Shown piece after piece: positions 53,675 to 62,219 of a stretch of DNA of 64,000 bases (positions within the stretch are counted from its first letter, which is position 1; each line of letters opens with the position of its first letter). The notes below the pieces were generated by a model that worked only from the letters and a program-made list of their open reading frames with translations, ran no database searches and had not been told where the DNA came from. Origin of the DNA: Treponema sp. GTDB taxonomy: Bacteria > Spirochaetota > Spirochaetia > Treponematales > Treponemataceae. The position numbers and the translations under genes are program-made. The DNA is taken from the NCBI GenBank assembly GCA_012520945.1, contig JAAYNH010000081.1, forward strand, positions 55,882-119,881, in the 5' to 3' direction.

Positions 53675-53759
53675 GCAAAACTCTAATACAAGATGATAAG
53701 TTTTTATACAAAAAATAAATTTTCATAATGTGTTTGTATCGTTGTATTAAGAGTTTTGC
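53675..53759 (-). terminator. Nested inverted repeat downstream of gdhA
   Basis: Outer arms GCAAAACTCTAATACAA (53675-53691) and TTGTATTAAGAGTTTTGC (53742-53759) pair except for one extra base. Inner arms ATACAAA (53706-53712) and TTTGTAT (53733-53739) repeat the same core. Read from gdhA the structure ends with TCTTTTT, so it may act as a terminator with a long, structured loop. The four ATACAA copies could alternatively be protein-binding half-sites. Confidence 0.5.
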
Positions 53760-53770
53760 ATACTTTATTC

Positions 53771-55033
53771 TTAGTTTGCTAAGCCTTTCATTTTAGCAGC
53801 AGTTACGATGCGTTCAACAGAAACCATATATGCTGCAACACGCATTGAAACGTTGTATTTTTCGGCTGTTGCCCAAACGCTGTTAAAGGCGTTAACCATA
53901 ATTTCTTCCAAACTTTCGTTTACTTTTGCTTCGCTCCAGTAGAAGTTTTGAAGATTTTGTACCCATTCAAAATATGAAACTACAACACCGCCGGCGTTAG
54001 TTAAAATATCCGGAGAAAGTATAATGCCTTTTTTGTCGAGAATTGCATCAGCGGCAGATGTTGTTGGTCCGTTAGCTCCTTCAACGATAATTTTTGCTTT
54101 AATTTTATCTGCATTTTTTTCTGTAATTTGATTTTCCAACGCAGCAGGAATAAGAATGTCAACATCTTGAGTTAAAACATCTTCGTTGGAAATGCGTTTT
54201 AGACCCGGTTCGTTATAATCTTTTAAGAGACGTCCGCGTTCTGCTGTCAAAAAAGTAACAATTTCTTCAATGTTCAAACCGTCTTCTTTGAAAATACCGC
54301 CGGATACGTCCGATAACGCAACAACGATGCCGCCTTCTCTGTGAATGAGTTTAGCTGCAACGCCACCTACGTTTCCGGCACCTTGCACTGCAACACGAGC
54401 ACCTTTGAGAGTAAGGCCTTTTTTCTTAGCAACTTCACGTGCAATAAACATAATGCCACGACCTGTTGCTTCTGCACGTCCGAGTGAACCGCCGAGTGCA
54501 ATTGGTTTTCCTGTTACAACACCAGGGCTTAATTCTCCTTTAAGTGTGCTATATGTGTCAACAAACCAACCCATAATTTCTGCATTTGTATTTACGTCCG
54601 GTGCCGGAATGTCTTTATTTGGTCCAATTATTGGGAAAAATTGTGTAACCATACTTCTGGTTAATCTTTCAATTTCACCTTTTGATAATTTTGTAGGATC
54701 AACAGTTACACCGCCTTTACCACCACCGTATGGAATATTTACAACAGCACATTTTAAACTCATAAGAGCTGCAAGTGCTTTAACTTCATCTACATCAACG
54801 TTTTGATGGTATCGAATGCCACCCTTGTATGGACCGCGAACACTTGAGTGTTGAACACGGTAACCTTCAAAAACTTTGATTGAACCGTCATCCATCGTTA
54901 CAGGAATAGCAACTTTCAGTTCTTTTTCCGGATACTTGAGTGTAATGTAATCATTTTCCTTTAAGCCGAGTTTTTTTGCGGCGTCCTCAAGTACCTTAAG
55001 CATTTCATTGTATGGATTGTAATCTCCAGCCAT
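53771..55033 (-). CDS. gdhA: Glutamate dehydrogenase
   Basis: Reversibly aminates 2-oxoglutarate to glutamate. The 420 aa match the bacterial hexameric NAD(P) family. Visible motifs: VQHSSVRGPYKGGIRYH (substrate pocket with Lys), PYGGGKGGVTVDP (catalytic Lys region), GPNKDIPAPDVNTNAEIM, and the cofactor loop VQGAGNVGG. The start at 55033 (MAGDYNPYNEML) is chosen because GGGAG lies 7 bases before it; the 10-residue upstream extension is unsupported. Glutamate produced here could feed the proABC pathway. Confidence 0.96.
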   Translation of the reverse strand: MAGDYNPYNEMLKVLEDAAKKLGLKENDYITLKYPEKELKVAIPVTMDDGSIKVFEGYRVQHSSVRGPYKGGIRYHQNVDVDEVKALAALMSLKCAVVNIPYGGGKGGVTVDPTKLSKGEIERLTRSMVTQFFPIIGPNKDIPAPDVNTNAEIMGWFVDTYSTLKGELSPGVVTGKPIALGGSLGRAEATGRGIMFIAREVAKKKGLTLKGARVAVQGAGNVGGVAAKLIHREGGIVVALSDVSGGIFKEDGLNIEEIVTFLTAERGRLLKDYNEPGLKRISNEDVLTQDVDILIPAALENQITEKNADKIKAKIIVEGANGPTTSAADAILDKKGIILSPDILTNAGGVVVSYFEWVQNLQNFYWSEAKVNESLEEIMVNAFNSVWATAEKYNVSMRVAAYMVSVERIVTAAKMKGLAN

Positions 55034-55116
55034 TTTGTTCTCCCGGCAAACAAACTTTTGCATGCCATAAAGTCATGTCTACAAAAGAGTTCGCTCATTA
55101 ATATATAGAATGATTA

Positions 55117-55145
55117 ATTATAACAATTTGCTAATAACCTTTCAA
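55117..55145 (-). promoter_or_regulatory. Strong sigma-70 promoter of gdhA
   Basis: On the minus strand: TTGAAA (55145-55140), 17 bases, extended TGT-TATAAT (55122-55117). The predicted start near 55110 leaves a leader of about 77 bases, unusually long for this window and possibly regulatory. Confidence 0.75.
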
Positions 55146-55242
55146 GTGGAGATATTTTAATTTTTAATTGGCTGTGCGATGATTTACAAATGAGAATTTA
55201 ATATTTTTATGTTTTGTTAGTTAATCTCACGGGTGAAAACTA

Positions 55243-55271
55243 TTGCCACAACTGAAATCTTCCATTAAAAT
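55243..55271 (+). promoter_or_regulatory. Promoter of the envelope/TonB-type operon
   Basis: TTGCCA (55243-55248), 17 bases, TAAAAT (55266-55271). The short leader contains GAGG before the ATG at 55289. Confidence 0.55.
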
Positions 55272-55288
55272 ATTTATGTGAGGCAAAT

Positions 55289-56665
55289 ATGAAAAAAGTT
55301 TATTGCTTTGTAAAGCCGTTTTTTATTATAATCTCTTTTTTGGTTGCAAGTTTTTTATCTGCACAAATGCAAAATTCTTTTATTCCGGATTCTTCGCGCA
55401 TTAGAAGTCTTTTAGTGCAAAAATGGTTTGAGCAAGATTTGGAAATTTTACGCTATCAAAAGTCGGAAATATATCAAAATGAAGTAGGTATAAATTTTCA
55501 AATACGAATGGAAGAACAAAATGACACTTTTTCGTTGATTGTATCTCCGGGTCATAAAATTCTTGTTGATGTTATAAAAAACGGTAACATTGAAACAATT
55601 GAAGCAGAAAGTTATCCTGCAGAAACTACAGGCTCATGGGTTTTGATTCGTGATAAAAAAACTCAAAAACCGGTTTGTATTAAATGGTTTTTCCATACAG
55701 ATAGTCAAGTTTATGTTCAGTTTAGACCGAACGGGAAAAAAACTTTAATTGATTTTTTAGTATTTGATGCTTTTTTTGCAAAAGATGTTCCGATGGGTTT
55801 AAAATTTGAAAATATATATGGACTTTCTTTTGTAGCAATGAAAAAAATTACCGTAAATACTTTGCCGTGGGAAGTTACAGATGTAAACAAAGGTATGTAT
55901 TCAGCAATACATCAAATGGTTGAAATAATTCGTGAAAATTTAGAACGTATTGTCTATGATAAAAATATCGTTTTGGATGAAGACGGTAAACATGTTAATA
56001 TTACAACAGGCGAAGAAAAAATTATACTTAAAGAAAATGAACAGAGTAATAAATTATATTTATCTTCTGCCGGTTTTGCAAAATGGATAATTGATGGTTT
56101 ATCTATTCCGATAACCGGAAGTGCTTTGAGAATTGAGCCATTAAAAGTTCCCACACAAAGATTTGCTTCCGGTTCGTTGAATGAAACGGTTAATGCAAAA
56201 TATAATATAAATTTTTCTTTAGATTGGACGCGACACTTAGCTGCCGCCAGTCTTTCAATTACCAGCGGGAAAACATTGAAATATAATGCTTCAACTGTAG
56301 ATGTTTCGGTTTATCCATTTTCATATGTTAAAACGGAAAAAGGAATTGAGCGTGCAAGCGAATTTATAAAAAATGTCGGATATGATTCTAAAGTTTTAAA
56401 ACCTTTGTTTTTTTGTTTGGCCACAACAGAGCCGGATTATTTTTATCTTTGTGCAATCCGCGAGAGTAACCATCGAACTCCTGAAGTGTTATACTTTAAT
56501 GAAGTGGCAATTGTTTTTCCATGGTTTGATGAATCGGGTCATTTTTTGGTTACGGTTTTTGAATCGGGAATTGAAACTTCTTTAGATTCATTTATTCGTC
56601 GTTATTCTGATAATTATGTTCATTTGACAAGAGTGAAAGCATCTGAATATTTTAAGGTACAATAA
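55289..56665 (+). CDS. Periplasmic protein of unknown function
   Basis: A 458-aa protein with a signal peptide (KPFFIIISFLVASFLSAQ) and no lipobox. I do not recognise a family. The mature part is largely beta-rich with charged turns (VGINFQIRMEEQNDTFSLIV, LIDFLVFDAFFAKDVPMG), and a helical stretch lies near residues 205-225 (MYSAIHQMVEIIRENLERIV). Its position at the head of an operon with TPR, barrel, ExbB, ExbD and TonB-like genes suggests envelope work. The next gene starts 5 bases after its stop. Confidence 0.6.
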   Translation: MKKVYCFVKPFFIIISFLVASFLSAQMQNSFIPDSSRIRSLLVQKWFEQDLEILRYQKSEIYQNEVGINFQIRMEEQNDTFSLIVSPGHKILVDVIKNGNIETIEAESYPAETTGSWVLIRDKKTQKPVCIKWFFHTDSQVYVQFRPNGKKTLIDFLVFDAFFAKDVPMGLKFENIYGLSFVAMKKITVNTLPWEVTDVNKGMYSAIHQMVEIIRENLERIVYDKNIVLDEDGKHVNITTGEEKIILKENEQSNKLYLSSAGFAKWIIDGLSIPITGSALRIEPLKVPTQRFASGSLNETVNAKYNINFSLDWTRHLAAASLSITSGKTLKYNASTVDVSVYPFSYVKTEKGIERASEFIKNVGYDSKVLKPLFFCLATTEPDYFYLCAIRESNHRTPEVLYFNEVAIVFPWFDESGHFLVTVFESGIETSLDSFIRRYSDNYVHLTRVKASEYFKVQ

Positions 56666-56670
56666 ATTTT

Positions 56671-57849
56671 ATGGTGAAAAAATTATTTTATATTTTTATC
56701 TTCTTATTATTAGCTGTGAATTTGTTTTCCGAAACAAAGTTGCAAATCGCACAAAATTTATTTTATAAAAACAAAATAGAATCATTGAAGCTTTTTTCTG
56801 AAATTGCAAATGATGAAAATTCATCAAGTGAAACTTTGCTTGAATGTGCAAAGGCTTTTTTAAAAAATCATGATGCAAAAACAGCTTTGCAAATTTTAGA
56901 AAAAGAAAATCGGGTTTTAAATTCCGAGGAATATGTATATGTAAAAGCACTTTGCTATATTGAGCTTGGAAAAGAAAATGAAGCACTGCCTTTACTACAA
57001 AGTATTAAACAAAAAGAATTTATAGGTTTTGCAAATTATTACTCTGGTATGATTTTTCAAAGACAAGGTAAATTTGAACAAGCGTATTTTTGTTTTGAAA
57101 AAGCATCGGAACAGTTGAATAATATTAATTTTTCAAAAGAAGCTGTGTATGAAAGTGCTGTTTGTGCAATGGAAGCAAATTGGATTGAAAAAGGAATTGA
57201 AAAAGCTGAAAAATTTATATCGATTGCTTATGAGGAAAATCAAAAAATCCGAGCTGTGAATTTGCTTTCAGATTTATATATTGAAAATTCAAATTATGAA
57301 AAATGTGAAAAAATGCTTTTGCCGTTATCTAAAAAAGCGGATATGCTTGGCAAAGTTGCACTTTTTAAGCTTGGGATTTTGTATGGCAAAAAAGGAGAAC
57401 TTGAAAAAGCTGATGATGCTTGGAGTCTTTATTGTTTTAGATTTAAAAATTATGAAGATGTAGATGAAGCATTTTTTAGAAGAGCAGAAATTTGGTATGT
57501 GGCAAAAAACTGGAAAAAAGCAGTTGAGCTTTTTAATTCATTTAAAAATGATTTTCCAAAATCTAAGTTTTTTGAGATAGCTTTATTTTATTTAACAGAT
57601 GCATTATTTAAAAATAATGAAATTAATCGATCTTTTTTATTAGCTCAAGAATTTTTGAAAAGGTTTCCTGAAAGTATTTATAAGTTTCAGGTGAAAATTA
57701 ATTGTGTGGATATTTATCAAGAAAAAGAAGATTATGAATCGGCATTGAAGTTACTAAAACAAATTATCAAGGAATTTCCGGAACATATTGATTATTATAA
57801 TTTGCGAAAAATAGAAAAAAATCTGGAAAAACTTATTTTGAAGGATTAG
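56671..57849 (+). CDS. Periplasmic TPR protein of the ExbB/ExbD operon
   Basis: A 392-aa protein with a signal peptide (LFYIFIFLLLAVNLFS) followed by TPR-type helix pairs throughout (ALQILEKENRVL, GKFEQAYFCFEKASEQL, GELEKADDAWSLY, KNWKKAVELFNSFKNDFPKS, DYESALKLLKQIIKEFPEH). The C-terminal repeats of the form AVELFNxFxxDFPxS and ALKLLKQxIKEFP resemble YbgF/CpoB and BamD TPRs, which occur near Tol-Pal systems. The assignment to either is inference. The downstream barrel gene starts 3 bases after the stop. Confidence 0.75.
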   Translation: MVKKLFYIFIFLLLAVNLFSETKLQIAQNLFYKNKIESLKLFSEIANDENSSSETLLECAKAFLKNHDAKTALQILEKENRVLNSEEYVYVKALCYIELGKENEALPLLQSIKQKEFIGFANYYSGMIFQRQGKFEQAYFCFEKASEQLNNINFSKEAVYESAVCAMEANWIEKGIEKAEKFISIAYEENQKIRAVNLLSDLYIENSNYEKCEKMLLPLSKKADMLGKVALFKLGILYGKKGELEKADDAWSLYCFRFKNYEDVDEAFFRRAEIWYVAKNWKKAVELFNSFKNDFPKSKFFEIALFYLTDALFKNNEINRSFLLAQEFLKRFPESIYKFQVKINCVDIYQEKEDYESALKLLKQIIKEFPEHIDYYNLRKIEKNLEKLILKD

Positions 57850-57852
57850 TTT

Positions 57853-59019
57853 ATGAAAAAAAATTTATTAATTTTATTTTTGTGTTTTATCTATTTTAAT
57901 TTAATTGCAGAAATAAGTTTGCCGAATTTGGAAACAAACGTTAACAAAAATTTAATTAAGGTGGCAGATGAAGCTATTCCTGAATTTTCTAAAATTGAAC
58001 AAGCAGTAACGAAAAAAGAAACAGAAAAGGAAAGTTTAGCACCAATCGTTCCGCCAAATTATATTCCTGTAATAATTGAAGATAAAAAACCGGCGGAAAA
58101 ACTTGAAGCACAACCAAAAGAAAAAGATTTAAATTTACAAATTCAAATAGAAAGTTTTCATCCCGGGTCTTTGCAAACAAAATTTATACTTGAAAAAGAA
58201 AATGAAAAATTACCTTTTGCTTTTGGTTTTAATCATTCTTCTTTATTCACATTAAATTCGCGAACAATATTGAATCCATATGCAAAACTTTCTTATGAAG
58301 GTATAAAAAATTTACAAGTAGGTTTTGGTGTTGCTTATTATGCACAAATTTTGGATATTTCAAATCTATCATTTCATAGATTTAACTTTGATTTGGAAGC
58401 AAGTTATGAAATTTCTTTTTATGAAAAAAAATTAGAGGCGTTGAAAATTTATGCAAGCGACACAGTTTTGTTTTTCCAAAATAAATTTTTGTCGCCGTTT
58501 AAAATAGGTATAGTTTTTAAATCTTCTGTTTTTGATATAGATGTTTGCGGAGGTTTGCATTCTCAAATTGCAGATGTGATTATGCTTGCAAGGAAAAATT
58601 CGAATTTTGTTTTTAATGATGAAGTTGCCGAAGAAACTTCATGGTTTGGGAAAGTAAATGCAAAATTTAAATTAAATGATTTTTTTGATTTTAAAGCAGG
58701 AATTGAATTTATGACTTCTGCTTTTGATAGCGGTTTTTTGACACCAAATTATGAGACAAATGAAATTAGTATTTTAAAAAGATGTCAACTTAATTCGCTA
58801 ATAGGGTTTGTGTCTCAAATGGATAAATTGCATTTTGAAATTTTATTTAAAGCTTTTTGGTTGGAAAAAAATTTTATGAACATTCCATTTGAATTAAATT
58901 TTAATATAGAATATGAATTTTCAAAAAAAATTAAAATCAATCTTTATGCTTATGATATGTTTTATTTATTTGCTGGAGAAAGCGGTGGCTTTGGACTTTC
59001 AGCTAAATATAAATTTTAA
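57853..59019 (+). CDS. Putative outer-membrane beta-barrel protein
   Basis: A 388-aa protein with a signal peptide (KKNLLILFLCFIYFNLIAE). The first 100 mature residues are a Lys/Glu/Pro-rich periplasmic linker (EKESLAPIVPPNYIPVI). From about residue 95 onward alternating amphipathic strands with many aromatics follow (YAKLSYEGIKNLQVGFGVAYY, FNFDLEASYEISFY, LEFNIEYEF-like ends), ending in Phe (GFGLSAKYKF). That fits a 12-16 strand barrel. There is no plug domain or TonB box, so it is not a standard TonB-dependent receptor. exbB follows after 20 bases. Confidence 0.65.
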   Translation: MKKNLLILFLCFIYFNLIAEISLPNLETNVNKNLIKVADEAIPEFSKIEQAVTKKETEKESLAPIVPPNYIPVIIEDKKPAEKLEAQPKEKDLNLQIQIESFHPGSLQTKFILEKENEKLPFAFGFNHSSLFTLNSRTILNPYAKLSYEGIKNLQVGFGVAYYAQILDISNLSFHRFNFDLEASYEISFYEKKLEALKIYASDTVLFFQNKFLSPFKIGIVFKSSVFDIDVCGGLHSQIADVIMLARKNSNFVFNDEVAEETSWFGKVNAKFKLNDFFDFKAGIEFMTSAFDSGFLTPNYETNEISILKRCQLNSLIGFVSQMDKLHFEILFKAFWLEKNFMNIPFELNFNIEYEFSKKIKINLYAYDMFYLFAGESGGFGLSAKYKF

Positions 59020-59039
59020 TTTTTTAAAAGGAATTAATT

Positions 59040-59681
59040 ATGTTTGAAGTTTTAAAATCCGGGGGAATCTTTATGATTCCAATTTGCTTATGTGCAGTTA
59101 TTGGAATTTTTATTATTATTGAAAGATTTATATTTTATTTTTCAATCAAAAAAACAGACAAAAAACTTTTACCGGAATTAAATGAGTTTTTGGATAAAAA
59201 AAACTATGATGGTGCTATTGCATATTGTAAAGCAAGTAACACTCCTTTGAGTAGAGTTTTATCACGTGCAATTCAATGTAGAAATTATACATATGAAACA
59301 TTAAAAGAAACAGTGATGAATGAAGCTACTTTGGAAATTAAAGTATTGGAACATTTTTTAACACCGCTTGGAACAATTGCTAACATTTCAACATTACTTG
59401 GACTTCTTGGAACAGTAACAGGAAATATTAGTGCTTTTGGAATTCTTGGTGGAGGTGGAACAATGGGAAATCCTTCTGTTCTAGCCGGTGCTATTTCTGA
59501 AGCATTAATTACTACGGCGGCAGGTTTAATTGTTTCAATTCCTGCATTAATTTTTCATAATTATTTTGTTAGCCACGTTAATAAAAATTTGTGTCAAATA
59601 GAAAGTGTTTCTTCAGAGTTAGTAATTCGTTTAAAAAATGATTTATCAAAAAATAATATGGGTGATAAATATGAAAACTAG
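59040..59681 (+). CDS. ExbB/TolQ-family proton-channel protein
   Basis: An inner-membrane protein of 213 aa. The first helix is in residues 9-32 (FMIPICLCAVIGIFIIIERF), a cytoplasmic loop follows, and two further helices are at about 112-135 and 155-185 (TLLGLLGTVTGNISAFG and EALITTAAGLIVSIPALIFH). The conserved LGLLGTVxG and EALxTTAxGLxVxIPA signatures identify the MotA/TolQ/ExbB family. With ExbD it uses the proton gradient to energise the TonB-like protein. AAGGAA precedes ATG. I leave the symbol open because ExbB and TolQ cannot be told apart here. Confidence 0.92.
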   Translation: MFEVLKSGGIFMIPICLCAVIGIFIIIERFIFYFSIKKTDKKLLPELNEFLDKKNYDGAIAYCKASNTPLSRVLSRAIQCRNYTYETLKETVMNEATLEIKVLEHFLTPLGTIANISTLLGLLGTVTGNISAFGILGGGGTMGNPSVLAGAISEALITTAAGLIVSIPALIFHNYFVSHVNKNLCQIESVSSELVIRLKNDLSKNNMGDKYEN

Positions 59682-60078
59682 ACGAAGTTTAGTAAGTCAT
59701 GCAACTGTCGATTTAATTCCTATGATTGATGTTGTGTTTCAGTTGATTTTATTTTTTCTTGTTTCTACAACTTTTGCAGTAATGCCTGCAATTTCATTAA
59801 AACTTCCAACATCATCAACGGCACTTAATTCTGATGTTAAAGAAATTACAATTACGGTCACTGCGGGTGAAAAATTATATTTGAATGATAAGCAAGTTAC
59901 AATTGAGGAGCTTAGTCTTGAATTGCATAACTCAAATATAGAAATGGAAGAACGGATAAGTTATCCGGTTGTGCTTGAAGCAGATGAACTTGTAACAAAT
60001 GGTTTTATAGTTAAAATTTTTGATGTGATTCGTCAAAGCGGTTTTGTGGCGGTTAATCTTCGTACATCTGAAAATTAA
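59671..60078 (+). CDS. ExbD/TolR-family protein
   Basis: A 135-aa protein with one N-terminal membrane helix and a periplasmic domain. The DLIPMIDVVFQLILFFLVST segment carries the Asp conserved in ExbD/TolR for proton conduction. The start at 59671 (MKTRRSLVSH) is preferred: the positive N-terminus fits and GGGTGAT precedes it. The upstream frame to 59638 lies inside exbB. It overlaps the exbB stop by 11 bases, so translation is probably coupled. Confidence 0.92.
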   Translation: MKTRRSLVSHATVDLIPMIDVVFQLILFFLVSTTFAVMPAISLKLPTSSTALNSDVKEITITVTAGEKLYLNDKQVTIEELSLELHNSNIEMEERISYPVVLEADELVTNGFIVKIFDVIRQSGFVAVNLRTSEN

Positions 60079-60101
60079 ATTTATTAAAGGTTTTTGATTT
60101 T

Positions 60102-61016
60102 ATGTTTAATTTTTTTTCAAAATCTGAAAAAATAAGTTTTCTTTTAACGACTGTATTTTTAATTGTATTTTTGTTAGTTTCACTTTTTATTCCTCTAAAT
60201 AAGATTGAAAAAAAATATGAAGATATTCAAATAACTTTATCCCCTGTGCAAAGTGTGCCGGTTAAAACACAACCAAAGCAAACAGCTCAGTCGCTCTCAA
60301 AAAATTTAAATGAAGATAAAACATATGCAAAAAAGAATAGTTCAACTGCACAGCCGGCAACTTTACGTGAAGAAAAAATCGTACAAAGTGTTGAACAGTT
60401 GATGAAGGAACAAAGTGTAAATCGTAAAAAAGTAGTTTGGGACGAAAGTCTTTTTACAGAAGATTTTTTTGAAACAAAAAGTGACGTTGTGCAAAATAAT
60501 AATCAAAATGTAGGGGAAGTTAAAAAAATTGAAAATCCGTTTTCAGGAACTGCAGCTAAAATAGAAAATCCTGAACAAAAAAATGTAAAGGCAGTTTCTA
60601 CAATTGATGAAAAAGTTTCACAGCAAAATTTTACAGAAAGTATAAGTGAGAAATCCGGAACAAGTTTTGAAATATCATCTACACAGAAAGATGTTGTTGC
60701 TGTGCAAACTATAAATGGTCAAGAAATTTTTTGGGGAAATACACCAATGAGAAAATTAATATCACCTAAAAATCCTGAGTTGACCATTTCAAAAGAGAAT
60801 CAAAAATTGATTAATGCATCAAAAAATTTAGTTTTGGAATTTCTTGTCCTTGAGAACGGTTTTGTAAGTCCGTCATCCTTTACGGTGAAGCCGTCAAGTA
60901 GTTTACCGCAAGTAATTGTGAATGAGCTTAGAAGACAAGTAATGACTTGGAAGTTTGAAGCTGATTCCCGTCAAAGCAATGCAAAATTAAATTATAGAAT
61001 TATCGTTGTGTTTTAA
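60102..61016 (+). CDS. TonB-like energy transducer
   Basis: A 304-aa protein with one N-terminal membrane helix (about 13-32, FLLTTVFLIVFLLVSLFIPL). A long charged Gln/Lys/Ser-rich periplasmic linker of about 180 residues follows, then a C-terminal domain of about 90 residues. That domain (LVLEFLVLENGFVSPSSFTV ... VIVNELRRQVMTWKFEAD ... YRIIVVF) has the TonB/TolA C-terminal strand-helix-strand pattern. The Pro-rich spacer of classical TonB is weak here. Placed directly after the ExbB/ExbD pair it completes an energy-transducing complex across the periplasm. Confidence 0.82.
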   Translation: MFNFFSKSEKISFLLTTVFLIVFLLVSLFIPLNKIEKKYEDIQITLSPVQSVPVKTQPKQTAQSLSKNLNEDKTYAKKNSSTAQPATLREEKIVQSVEQLMKEQSVNRKKVVWDESLFTEDFFETKSDVVQNNNQNVGEVKKIENPFSGTAAKIENPEQKNVKAVSTIDEKVSQQNFTESISEKSGTSFEISSTQKDVVAVQTINGQEIFWGNTPMRKLISPKNPELTISKENQKLINASKNLVLEFLVLENGFVSPSSFTVKPSSSLPQVIVNELRRQVMTWKFEADSRQSNAKLNYRIIVVF

Positions 61017-61035
61017 AATAGATTTTTTATAAGTC

Positions 61036-62097
61036 TTATCGAATCTTGAAAAATATTCCTACAACAGCAATCGTTATTAAAATTTGAATTATAAAAAATT
61101 TAATTAATATTTGGGTAGGTGACCAAAGATAGTTTTTTCGCATATGGTCGTGCAAAGGAAAGCGTATTTTTTTAAATATTTTAATTTTGAAAAAGCGCAA
61201 CAAAAAAACTTTTATTAATCCCATTCCGCCATTAATAAAAATAATTGAAGAAGTTACTAAAATTAAAAAAGGATTTCCGCTAATCATAACTGCAATGCCA
61301 ATGAAAAAACCTAATGCACGACTGCCTGCGTCCCCCATGAGTACTTTGCTGGGAAAGGCGTTGTGCCATAAATATCCTAGAAGACATCCGGATAGTGTAA
61401 AAGTTATGATAGACCAGGTGGCTCCGTTTTTTAAATGAGGCACTAACAAGTATGAAGCGATGTCTGTGTGACCCAGAATAAAATAGAAAATAATTCCCAT
61501 TGTTATGAGTGCTAATAATGATAATGTGGCGGAAAGTCCGTCAACGCCATCGGTACAATTTGTTGTATTTATACTAAGCCAAAGCAAAACAGTTGAAATA
61601 ATAATGTAAAGCCATGGTTTTATTGTGAATACTTTTGAAGTAAAAGGTAACCAAAAATGTACGCCACTTTCATCTTTTAAAAAAGAGTATAAAGCAAAAG
61701 AGGCAATTAATGAAATAATTAAGTCCAATGCACCTTTTTTATATTCACCCCAGCTAATTATAGAGCGGTCGTCTAAAAATCCTGTAAGCATTGTAAGCCA
61801 TGTGAGTGCAATTATTATTAGTTGTAAAGGATTGAGAGGGACGAATAAAAAAGCAACGATGGCAAAAATGGAAATGAAAATAGAGCCGGATCCGGTTGGT
61901 TTGCCTTTGGCTGCTTCTGCATTAAAAGTAAATTCTCTTCCACGATCTGTTGGGAGTTTTTTGTAAAATTTAGGAAGTAAAAAAACAGTTACAAAAAAAG
62001 AAATAAAAAATGCCAGTTCAATTAAAACCGCATATGATTGAAAAAGTCTAAAGGGACCAAAAGAATCTATAAAAAAATCTGCTAAATAATAAAGCAC
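61036..62097 (-). CDS. mraY: Phospho-N-acetylmuramoyl-pentapeptide-transferase
   Basis: Integral membrane enzyme (353 aa, about ten helices) that makes lipid I in peptidoglycan synthesis. The family motifs are present: KPTGSGS in place of the usual PTxGG, FLDD (catalytic/Mg-binding Asp pair), NCTDGVDGLS, GDAGSRALG and the cytoplasmic PLHDHMRKNYLWSPTQI loop matching the HHH region. A GTG start at 62097 is preferred: GGAG stands 6 bases upstream and the promoter lies just before it. The frame continues to TTG at 62154, but that would cover the promoter. No other dcw-cluster gene is adjacent. Confidence 0.88.
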   Translation of the reverse strand: MLYYLADFFIDSFGPFRLFQSYAVLIELAFFISFFVTVFLLPKFYKKLPTDRGREFTFNAEAAKGKPTGSGSIFISIFAIVAFLFVPLNPLQLIIIALTWLTMLTGFLDDRSIISWGEYKKGALDLIISLIASFALYSFLKDESGVHFWLPFTSKVFTIKPWLYIIISTVLLWLSINTTNCTDGVDGLSATLSLLALITMGIIFYFILGHTDIASYLLVPHLKNGATWSIITFTLSGCLLGYLWHNAFPSKVLMGDAGSRALGFFIGIAVMISGNPFLILVTSSIIFINGGMGLIKVFLLRFFKIKIFKKIRFPLHDHMRKNYLWSPTQILIKFFIIQILITIAVVGIFFKIR

Positions 62098-62124
62098 AAA
62101 AAACTCCAAAAATAAAATCAAAAT

Positions 62125-62154
62125 ATTATAGCATAAAATAAAGGTTTTATACAA
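62125..62154 (-). promoter_or_regulatory. mraY promoter
   Basis: On the minus strand an extended -10, TGC-TATAAT (box 62130-62125), with TTGTAT 18 bases upstream as -35. It lies inside the longest possible mraY frame and supports the downstream GTG start. Confidence 0.55.
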
Positions 62155-62184
62155 TGGAGCTAACTATGAGGGGGAGCTTTCTAA

Positions 62185-62219
62185 TTGAAATGCTTGAAAA
62201 TATATGCCATAATGAATGA
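62185..62219 (+). promoter_or_regulatory. glgX promoter predicting a leaderless mRNA
   Basis: TTGAAA (62185-62190), 17 bases, extended TGC-CATAAT (box 62208-62213), 6 bases, ATG at 62220. Two earlier ATGs at 62212 and 62216 are out of frame. No ribosome binding site is present. Confidence 0.65.
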
